A program made the position numbers and the translations under genes. Below, one piece after another: positions 9,701 through 14,898 of a DNA stretch of 14,898 nt. The stretch spans positions 1-14,898 of the forward strand of contig BRYA01001053.1 in NCBI GenBank assembly GCA_030267965.1, in the 5' to 3' direction. Origin of the DNA: Triparma columacea (taxonomy: Eukaryota; Sar; Bolidophyceae; Parmales; Triparmaceae). The stretch's first letter is position 1, and each line of letters begins with the position of its first letter. The notes under the pieces were generated by a model. The model saw only the letters and a program-made list of their open reading frames with translations. It was not told where the DNA came from and did no database searches.

Positions 9701-10494
9701 ATGCGTTTTCTTTTCCCCCTCTCACCGCACAACTCACCTTGTCCCGCGTCCTCGTGGTCGTTTTTAGAGTCTGCGGTAATGGCGATTATGGTGTTTGTTA
9801 GTCAACGCGTGCTCCTCGATTCCGTGTAGAATATCAAGGGTCTCCCCCTCTACCACCCCCTGAAAGGAACTTACCTCGGTCTCGTCCAGCGTCCCGGTGA
9901 GAGCTTCTAGATTTAGCGACTGGGACAACATTGGTGTAAAAGTGAGAAAAAACTACAAAGAGTCAACGCACCCTCCCACGACTCTCCTGCTCTCCCCTAG
10001 AGTACTAAAATGCGTTTTCTTTTCCGCCTCTCATCGCACAACTCACCTCGTCCGTCGTCCTCATGACCATTTTCAGAGGCTGGTGGTTTGACGTCTTCAT
10101 TTGTGTATTTTTGCGAGGATGCGGATGTGGAAGGGAGGGTCTCTGAGAGGGGTAGTGCCGGATTTTTCGTCTCGTCTTCTCGCACTGAATTGTCCCCGTC
10201 AGCGGTGGCAGGAACTGCTCCAGGAAGCGACCCCCCTAGCTCGGTGGTGAGTATTTCATTTCCACCCTCGTTGCTCCCCTCTATCTCTTTGATTATTTCA
10301 TCGTCGTGTGTCTTTATGGCTGCTAGTATTTCGTCGTTCTCCCTCTTGAGACTCTCGTTCCGTTGTCTATAAACCTCGACGATTATGTTGTCAGGAGGTG
10401 CGACCTTTCCGGCACATTGACCATCCAAAAGGGAGTCGTTGAGGTCTTTGAGCCGGCGATTTTCGAGCCGCAGGGCCTCGACGTTCATGTCCAT
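783..10494 (-). CDS. Multi-exon protein: coiled coil, microexon-encoded repeats, START-like domains, polytopic membrane C-terminus
   Basis: Proposed join on the minus strand: 10494-10047, ten microexons (separate entries), 6507-6158, 6058-4953, 4850-2230, 2116-783. The phases agree at every junction and the total is 6225 nt, or 2074 residues. Residues 1-60 look like a coiled coil (ALRLENRRLKDLNDSLL). An acidic, Ser/Pro-rich linker follows, then the repeats at about 150-271. Residues 272-388 are a conserved-looking segment without an assignment. START-like segments lie at about 575-756, 811-1000, 1032-1244 and 1269-1470. The C-terminal part from about 1590 has some six to eight hydrophobic helices, for example 1646-1668, 1748-1768, 1795-1812, 1891-1912 and 1924-1946. 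The 113-nt intron 2117-2229 rebuilds the continuous segment MLDLWTDIYVAAMYWEQG. START folds bind lipids in known families; lipid sensing or transfer at a membrane is inference. I took ATG 10494 because its context is aacATGG and there is no in-frame ATG just upstream. Two separate genes are less likely, since the 4953/4850 junction joins smoothly (ERYR|RNGTK). Confidence 0.8.
6642..6677 (-). other. Candidate microexon 10 (36 nt, type A, CAGCAG acceptor)
   Basis: Acceptor CCGCAG followed by CAG, donor GTGAGT, branch-like GTTGACTAAC. Adds ADSKNGHKDARQ. The next intron, 6508-6641, is 134 nt, lacks the GC-rich insert and leads to the large exon at 6507. Confidence 0.62.
7085..7120 (-). other. Candidate microexon 9 (36 nt, type A, CAGCAG acceptor)
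   Basis: Acceptor CCGCAG followed by CAG. The donor is GTGAGC, the only type A copy that is not GTGAGT. Adds ADSKNGHENAKR. Confidence 0.58.
7477..7512 (-). other. Candidate microexon 8 (36 nt, type A, CAGCAG acceptor)
   Basis: Acceptor CCGCAG followed by CAG, donor GTGAGT, branch-like GTTGACTAAC. Adds ADSKNGHEDAGQ, the consensus form. Confidence 0.62.
7801..7833 (-). other. Candidate microexon 7 (33 nt, type A)
   Basis: Acceptor TTACCGCAG, donor GTGAGT, branch-like GTTGACTAAC. Adds DSKNGHEDPRR, so this copy has drifted at its end (PRR for AGQ) while keeping its length and splice sites. Confidence 0.6.
8234..8269 (-). other. Candidate microexon 6 (36 nt, type A, CAGCAG acceptor)
   Basis: Acceptor CCGCAG followed by CAG, donor GTGAGT, branch-like GTTGACTAAC. 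Adds ADSEHGHEDAGQ. The core GAACATGGTCATGAGGAC is the closest of all copies to the 3' end of exon 1. Confidence 0.62.
8355..8640. repeat. 24-bp GC-rich minisatellite, longest block
   Basis: Consecutive 24-base monomers of three related kinds follow each other here: gcggtcgccgcagaagcgcc plus ccat, gcggtcgccgcagacggaac plus ccac, and gcggtcgccagagacggatc plus ccat. Shorter blocks with the same monomers lie at about 6757-6880, 7206-7280, 7930-8030, 8826-8995 and 9449-9535. Because 24 is a multiple of three, every frame tends to stay open, giving 8-residue repeats such as AVAADGTH on plus and CGDRMGRF on minus. I read these ORFs as by-products of the repeat. Confidence 0.85.
8704..8736 (-). other. 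Candidate microexon 5 (33 nt, type A)
   Basis: Acceptor ACCGCAG, donor GTGAGT. The branch-like GTTGACTAAC is kept although a six-base insertion lies between it and the acceptor. Adds DSKNGHKDAGQ. Confidence 0.62.
8820..9092 (+). repeat. GC-rich intron insert with a coding-like plus-strand segment
   Basis: This is the clearest example of an insert that recurs at about 6745-6985, 7200-7372, 7570-7698, 7910-8131 and 9440-9635. The minisatellite leads into a non-repetitive segment that on the plus strand reads PPPVELDAEGQALREWL and then RTFRTQAV, with G or C at most third positions. It ends at GGTGAG, which resembles a plus-strand donor. The copy at 8345-8642 lacks this segment. It may be a captured gene fragment lying antisense to the host gene, or a GC-rich mobile element; neither can be decided here. 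Confidence 0.5.
9143..9187 (-). other. Candidate microexon 4 (45 nt, type B)
   Basis: Acceptor CCCCTTCACAG, donor GTAAGTTCG. Adds VSKSKSSHEDAGQDQ. Its first 11 nt are identical to the first 11 nt of the exon that starts at 6507. Confidence 0.62.
9327..9359 (-). other. Candidate microexon 3 (33 nt, type A)
   Basis: Acceptor ACCGCAG, donor GTGAGT, branch-like GTTGACTAAC. Adds DSKNGHKDAGQ. Its nucleotide sequence is identical to microexon 5. Confidence 0.62.
9738..9770 (-). other. Candidate microexon 2 (33 nt, type A)
   Basis: Acceptor ACCGCAG, donor GTGAGT, branch-like GTTGACTAAC upstream. Adds DSKNDHEDAGQ. The intron before it is only 104 nt and lacks the GC-rich insert. Confidence 0.62.
9875..9919 (-). 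other. Candidate microexon 1 (45 nt, type B)
   Basis: Preceded by acceptor TTGTCCCAG and followed by donor GTAAGT. Entered in phase 1 it adds VAKSRSSHRDAGRDR. Its first bases resemble the start of the exon at 6507, and its end resembles the other microexons. Confidence 0.6.
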
Positions 10495-10746
10495 GTTATG
10501 CGGGTGCACGTGACTTCCCTGTTTGAGATTCTTAGGAGAGAATGAGAGGAGGACTGGTTTGGGAATTGAGGACGAAGGTATGGTGGAGAGGGGCTTGGTG
10601 CGAAGGAGGGGAGAGAATGAAGGGGAAGGAAGGTGAAGATATTGATGCGTGAGGAGGGGGGGTTGGGTTTGAGATTACGTCAGACCCCTGGTAAGTTTGA
10701 AGGTTGGGTGTTCTCAAGAGTCGGGGGAGTGGTGGAGGTTTGGTCC

Positions 10747-10759
10747 TTTATATATATAT
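10747..10759 (-). promoter_or_regulatory. Candidate TATA box of the START-like gene
   Basis: On the minus strand this reads ATATATATATAAAGG, a good match to TATAWAAG. It lies about 250 bases upstream of ATG 10494, which would leave a 5' leader of roughly 200-230 bases that is CT-rich in the sense direction. It also fits inside the interval between this gene and the 3' end of the next minus-strand gene. Confidence 0.4.
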
Positions 10760-10830
10760 GATCGGGAGATACGATACGATTGGGGTGTTTCGTATCCGGG
10801 AGGTACGCTTTGTTTACCCGATGTTCCCAA

Positions 10831-10838
10831 TTTGGCGC
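10831..10838. promoter_or_regulatory. Candidate E2F-type site
   Basis: TTTGGCGC matches the E2F/DP consensus TTTSSCGC and lies about 75 bases upstream of the candidate TATA box. A CACGTG box (10910-10915) is nearby, and a second CACGTG (10507-10512) lies in the leader. An 8-base match can occur by chance, so cell-cycle control is only a possibility. Confidence 0.2.
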
Positions 10839-10946
10839 TGAAAAATGTAAAGCTGCCGGAAACAGGTCAAGAAACGGAATCCGTTGCGAAAAAAGGTGGC
10901 CTCGGAAAGCACGTGTGCAGAAAATTTGTGCGAAAATTTAGTGAAC

Positions 10947-13286
10947 TTAATTCCTCCCCGCCCTCCTCCCGACTCTCCTCATGGCCGCATCAGGGTCGAA
11001 AGCGAATCCGCTAGTCCCCGCGCTCCATCCCCCCCTCCACTTCCCCCCCCCCCTCTCCTCCTCCTCCCCGCTGCTTCCCTCGTCTTCGCTCTCCGGTTCA
11101 TCCGGGGCGCAGCAGCTGCAGCTCGTTAACTTCTTGGCGGCCTTCAGGCTCCACTCCCGGGACGGCTTAACAGTGTCGAGGAGGGTCTTGTCAGACAACA
11201 GGATGCTCTTGCAGCAGAACGCGGCCTACGGTAAAGTCGAGCGTGGCGAGAGTGCGAGGAGGACCGGATTGCCGAACAAGAATTGGAGCGATTGGTGAGA
11301 ATAGTCAGTGGTGCCTCTCTAGGCTCGTCTGCATGATGCAGGGTTTTAAGGCGTCGTTTCGTTCCTCCCCTTCTCCTCCCCCCTACCACCCTCACCTCTT
11401 CGACTAATTCCCTCTCCCTCTCCCCCAACCCTCCCCCCCAAATACCATCCTCCCTCCCCCTCCATTCCCTGAGCGCCCCCCTAAGGACGTCGGTGTCCTT
11501 GACCTCCCTGCTCCTCCCCCCGCTGATAAACTGAACGAGGTTCGTGAGGTAAAGCACCCCGACCTCCTGGGGTGTCGCGCAAGCGTGGAACCGGAACCGG
11601 TGAAGGGGGGGGTATTATGATGTTAGTAAAACAGCGGGTATGGTGTCCGTGTCAGACCAAGTAAGATGCCGGTTTTAAATCTCCCCCGCTTCCCAACCTC
11701 ACCTCGTCCTCATCCCTGAGGTACCCCAACCTCATGACAAATGGTGCGTAAACCGGTATCCTTTTAACCCTCTCCCTCTCCCTCCTCCTCTCCCTCCTTT
11801 CCTCCTTCGTTAAAAGTCCCTTCGGTACCCCCTCCTTATGTACCTTCCCATCCGGGTCCGTCCTCTCCTTAATCTCAAGCATGCATTCAACAGCGCTCAA
11901 CCAACCCTCAACGACCTCACCCTTATACCTCCCCAGTTTACCAAGTTGTTCGCTAAGACCTTTTACGTGCCCCATTCCCCTTATAGCTGTCCAACCAGCA
12001 CCCCTACCACCACAGTCACCACCCCCGCATTCCCCCCCCTTTACAGGTGGACCGCCACAACACCCACCTCCTCCCCGGAAGGCCCACCTCCCAAGTCCTC
12101 TTCGTATCCAATCTATCCCACCTCCCCCCCCCACCGTTAGGCATGTATTTTTAGCTCTAGTCAAAACTCTATTCAATCCGTCGTATCCGAAGAGATGTCT
12201 GTCGTGGGGGTAAGCTGAGAAGAGGTGGGGCTGCATGGAGGAAGTACAGGACTGACCGGGGATTTGGAAACATACGGTGGAGATTCGGGGATTTGAGGAC
12301 GGGACCTGAAGGAGGGGGGGGGTGGGGGGGGGGGTTAGGGGGGGTTAGGGGGGGGACTGTGAAAGGTTGAAGTGTGTAGCCGATTTCGACTCTTCGAGAA
12401 GGTAGAGCTGTTCAATTTGATGTCTGAAGAATGTGTCTCATTCCTTTCCCTACCCCCCATCCCCCCTCCTCCCTCTCACCTTTCCTGCGAGTCTACAAAG
12501 AATCTCAGTATATTCCCTCATCCTATCCTCCCCAAACCACCCTCTCTCTCCCATATCCCCCAACTGTCCCATCCACTCCGTACCCTCTCCTCCTACCCAC
12601 GCCACGTTCTCAAGCTCCGGTACTGAGATGGAGTTGAAACGTAAGGTGTCAATTAGGGAACGGAAAGAACCACCTGAAACATCGTGGAGGAAGAGGTAGG
12701 CCTCCGTCTTAATTACTGACGAGCACGCGGACTTTACGACCTTTGATAGGGTTGATATTTCCACGGAGATAACGCGACGGGTGGGGCTACCCTTTGTAGT
12801 AACGAGAGTGAGCATTATGAAGACTGTGTTGTTTGAACTTACTCCTTTAGCATCACTCTCATCTACATCATCTCCCTTTTGTTCCTTTACTCTCCCCCCA
12901 ACTTCCTCGACGTATATCCTGCAAGCCTCTACGGCCTCAAGTCCATTGACAACAATCCCTTCTACAATGTCCCTAATTTGGTCGTCTTCTTTTAACCATG
13001 TTTGTATGTTTGTCGAGTTGGATTCCTTGGAGGTGTCGTTTCTTCTGTGTAACTTGTTTCTGGCTGTTTGAATGATGTCGTTGTGGTCGTAATTAGGGTC
13101 GTAATTAGCAGAATTTGCATCATTGGAACTTTGGTATTGGCGATTACGTGTACTTATGTCATTGTATTTCTTTGTATTTAGCTTATTTAGGTACCCTGTT
13201 GATATATAAGCTACAATACCGATGCCTATTGTCAGTCCAAAGGGATAGATTTGATTGAGAGTGACGTTAGCCATATTACTGCTCAT
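10947..13286 (-). CDS. Hypothetical protein with N-terminal membrane segment, four exons proposed
   Basis: Not recognised. Proposed join: 13286-12480, 12230-11703, 11566-11396, 11225-10947. All introns are phase 0 and the total is 594 residues. The start ATG 13286 has A at -3; ATG 13352 would add 22 residues in a poor context. Residues 13-33 (IYPFGLTIGIGIVAYISTGYL) form one membrane anchor, followed by an Asn/Asp-rich polar stretch. Later parts include a Lys/Arg/Glu-rich stretch near 410-425, the segment RIPVYAPFVMRLGYLRDEDE, and an acidic tail (DEPESEDEGSSGEEEE). The junctions at 11703/11566 and 11396/11225 have good donors (GTGAGG) and acceptors (CCCAG, CGTAG). The first junction (donor GTGAGA after 12480) is uncertain: 12231 is the acceptor I chose, but 12357 or 12424 would end the protein early and leave 12236-10947 as a separate gene. 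The Gly-rich stretch at residues 302-349 may be a further intron. Confidence 0.45.
12313..12355. repeat. G-tract with TTAGGG-like units
   Basis: Runs of seven or more G separated by single T or TTA form a strong G-quadruplex candidate on the plus strand. The two GGTTAGGGG units resemble telomere repeats but are too few and irregular to be a telomere. On the minus strand this is a C-rich pyrimidine tract inside the first proposed intron of the hypothetical gene, just 5' of an acceptor-like TTTCACAG in transcript-sense coordinates. Confidence 0.7.
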
Positions 13287-13399
13287 GATATTGCAAGCCT
13301 TTTTGTTTTTTTGCTTTTTCCAGAACTTTTCGACAAAAACCGGAATCGGCATCGATCCATCTCGACCAAAAGTCTCTCAAGTGCACTCCCCCTTCTTTC
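13287..13399. promoter_or_regulatory. Short divergent intergenic interval
   Basis: The hypothetical minus-strand gene (ATG 13286) and the phosphoserine phosphatase (ATG 13400) start back to back with 113 bases between them, or 47 if ATG 13352 is used. The interval probably holds both promoters. I see no TATA box or other clear motif. Confidence 0.4.
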
Positions 13400-14340
13400 A
13401 TGCATCTTACTCGCTTCCTTCAACGTAGTACTCCCTTCCTTGCATCTCGAGCATCATCTTCCCCTCTATCATCTAATCTTAACCCTAACTTTAGCCGTAT
13501 TACATCACTTTATAGCACTAGAATGTATAGCAACCAAATAGGCGTCGACGTGGAGGGATGCAAAGAGGCATTAAGGAATGCTGACGCTGTTTGTTTCGGT
13601 AAGATTTACAACTAAAACCTACCAATCATAACAACAAACAAAAGCCGTACACACAAACCCTAACACACACACACTTAAACCCCCCTCCCCCCCCACACCC
13701 AGACGTTGATAGCACGGTAATAAACGAAGAAGGCATCGACGTCCTCGCCGATTACCTCGGCAAGGGTCCCCAGGTCTCAGAGTGGACCGCGAAAGCCATG
13801 GGTGGAAACGTGAAGTTTGAGGACGCCCTTGCTGCCCGTCTCTCTCTCATAGAACCCAGCAGGTCAAGCATTCTTAAATGCATTTCGGAACGTCCCTTCA
13901 AGTTAACCCCCGGTATCGCGGGGTTGATAAAAGCACTCCACGACAAGGGTGTGGACGTGTGGTTCGTATCAGGTGGTTTCCGTATAATGATAGAGCCCAT
14001 AGCTACCGTACTATCCGTTCCTACCTCAAACATACTCGCAAACACCATACTATTCAAAGACGATGAGGAGGGTACGTATAAAGGGTTCGATGACAAAGAA
14101 CCAACATCAGCGGACATGGGTAAACCCCGTGCAGTCCGTTTCATCAAATCCACAACCGCAGCCACCACCGTAGTAATGGTAGGTGACGGTGCGACGGACT
14201 TACAGGCCGTAGCTCCCGGTGCGGCTGATAAGTTCCTAGGGTTCGGGGGAGTGGCGGATAGGGATGTTGTTAGGGAGAAGGCTGATTGGTTCGTTTATAA
14301 CTTTGATGAGGTTACTAAAATCGTTAAAGGGTTAGACTAG
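13400..14340 (+). CDS. PSPH: Phosphoserine phosphatase (two exons)
   Basis: Catalyses O-phosphoserine + water to L-serine + phosphate, the last step of the phosphorylated serine pathway. Join 13400-13598, 13703-14340; 278 residues. HAD-family motifs are all present: the nucleophile motif DVDST (residues 67-71), SGGF, a Lys near KPRAVRF, and MVGDGATD. The neighbouring MGG and LTPGI segments fit the eukaryotic family closely. About 55 extra N-terminal residues come before ADAVCF; the first 42 are rich in Ser and Arg with almost no acidic residues, so a mitochondrial targeting peptide is likely. A second Met at residue 42 could give a cytosolic form. No signal peptide with an ASAF-type motif is evident, so plastid import is not supported. 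The 104-nt intron (GTAAGA to CCCAG) splits the codon of the catalytic Asp (G|AC). Confidence 0.93.
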
Positions 14341-14377
14341 TTGGGGGACTAGGGGTAACTCCCACACCCCCCCCATC

Positions 14378-14543
14378 ATGGTTGGTTGACGGTGCTACGG
14401 ACGCACAGGCTGTTGCGGAGGGGGCGGCTGATAAGTTCCTGGGGTTCGGGGGGGTGGAGGATAGGGATGTTGTTAGGGAGAAGGCTGATTGGTTCGTTTA
14501 TAACTTTGATGAGGTTACTAAAATCGTTAAAGGGTTAGACTAG
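14378..14543 (+). pseudogene. Partial tandem copy of the PSPH 3' end, frameshifted
   Basis: Matches the last 165 bases of PSPH from the Met of MVGDGATD to the stop, with one inserted T after ATGGTTGGT that breaks the frame. The last 100 bases or so are nearly identical to the parent, while the first 45 differ more. The catalytic nucleophile half is absent, so it cannot make an active phosphatase by itself. No acceptor AG lies at its left edge, so use as an alternative last exon is not supported. Confidence 0.85.
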
Positions 14544-14581
14544 TTGGGGGGACTAGGGGTACTCCCACCCCCCCCCACGTC

Positions 14582-14746
14582 ATGGTTGGTGATGGTGCAA
14601 CGGACGCACAGGCTGTAGTTGAGGGGGCGGCTGATAAGTTTATAGGGTTCGGGGGAGTGGCGGATAGGGGTGTTGTTAGGGAGAAGGCTGATTGGTTCGT
14701 TTATAACTTTGATGAGGTTACTCAAATCGTTAAAGGGTTAGACTAG
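14582..14746 (+). pseudogene. Second partial tandem copy of the PSPH 3' end, frame open
   Basis: Exactly 165 bases with an open frame from MVGDGATD to KGLD and stop. It differs from the parent at, for example, AQAVVEG for LQAVAPG, FIGF for FLGF, and TQIV for TKIV. It shares ACGGACGCACAGGCTGT with the other copy and not with the parent, so the two copies probably share a more recent ancestor or are converting one another. Confidence 0.85.
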
Positions 14747-14898
14747 GGGAGGGACTAGGGGAGATGGAGCGGGGGGGGGAGGGGGGTTTATGAATACTGG
14801 TTTGTGACGATTTGACGCAGTCCCGACGCAGGGCGACGAGATGGATGAGTGAGCAGAGTTTGCGTCTAGGGAGAGGGGGTGCGTGGTTGGGGGGGAGA
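14747..14898. other. G-rich flank without recognisable gene
   Basis: Contains G9 and G6 runs and a short non-repetitive stretch. No ORF with family resemblance, RNA gene or repeat unit of the upstream PSPH array continues here. Confidence 0.5.

Larger units (their letters stand above)
6508..10046 (-). repeat. Tandem intron-microexon repeat array inside the START-like gene
   Basis: About nine imperfect tandem units of roughly 130-450 bases separate the exon ending at 10047 from the exon beginning at 6507. Read on the minus strand, a typical unit has a donor GTGAGTTGTGCG, a purine-rich stretch ending near GAAACTTTGTAG, and a GC-rich insert. It continues with a branch-site-like GTTGACTAAC, an acceptor ATTACCGCAG and a microexon. 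The implied intron lengths, 5' to 3' along the gene, are 127, 104, 378, 139, 406, 434, 400, 288, 356, 407 and 134. The short ones match the 100-113-base introns elsewhere in the gene. The long ones differ mainly by carrying the GC-rich insert. The alternative reading is a non-coding satellite inside one 3.5-kb intron. Confidence 0.85.

Noticed and set aside
10697..11298. Plus-strand ORFs over the end of the hypothetical gene and its 3' flank
   Set aside because: Low-complexity Pro/Ser frames opposite exons that join in phase on the minus strand.
12313..12355. Internal telomere
   Set aside because: Only two TTAGGG-like units within irregular G-runs, and genes continue on both sides.
14378..14746. 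Alternative last exons of PSPH
   Set aside because: The left edges of both copies lack an acceptor AG, and the first copy is frameshifted.

Overview
The window looks like nuclear DNA of a unicellular eukaryotic alga. Genes are split by short GT-AG introns of about 100-140 bases, spacing is tight, and long CT- and G-rich low-complexity tracts lie between and inside genes. The big protein on the minus strand joins several START-like (lipid-binding fold) segments to a C-terminal polytopic membrane domain. From memory this architecture is expanded in bolidophyte stramenopiles (Triparma and relatives). That assignment rests on recognition and was not searched.

Layout. Bases 1-782 are low-complexity repeats and the 3' flank of the big gene. 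Bases 783-10494 (minus) form one very large gene. Its conventional exons are 10494-10047, 6507-6158, 6058-4953, 4850-2230 and 2116-783. Between its first and second conventional exons lies a 3.5-kb repeat array (6508-10046). I read this array as ten tiny exons of 33, 36 or 45 nt. Each is flanked by good donor and acceptor sites, each is a multiple of three, and each is phase 1 at both ends. With all ten included the message is 6225 nt and stays open for 2074 codons. The introns between most of the microexons carry a GC-rich insert with a 24-bp minisatellite. Bases 10495-10946 hold a candidate promoter for this gene.

Bases 10947-13286 (minus) hold a hypothetical gene with one N-terminal membrane segment. 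I assemble it as four exons joined by phase-0 introns, and the first of those introns is uncertain. A short divergent promoter interval follows. Bases 13400-14340 (plus) encode a two-exon phosphoserine phosphatase, the last enzyme of the phosphorylated serine pathway. Just downstream, the gene's last 165 bases are present twice more as tandem partial copies, to 14746. The rest (14747-14898) is G-rich with nothing recognisable.

The main discovery candidate is the microexon array. The 3' end of exon 1, plus an intron, appears to have been amplified into a cassette that encodes an extendable 11-15-residue hydrophilic repeat (DSKNGHEDAGQ-like) between an N-terminal coiled coil and the START/membrane body. 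Exon lengths, phase, donors, acceptors and a TGACTAAC-type branch site are kept, while intron interiors vary widely. No transcript data were available, so inclusion of the microexons is inference.
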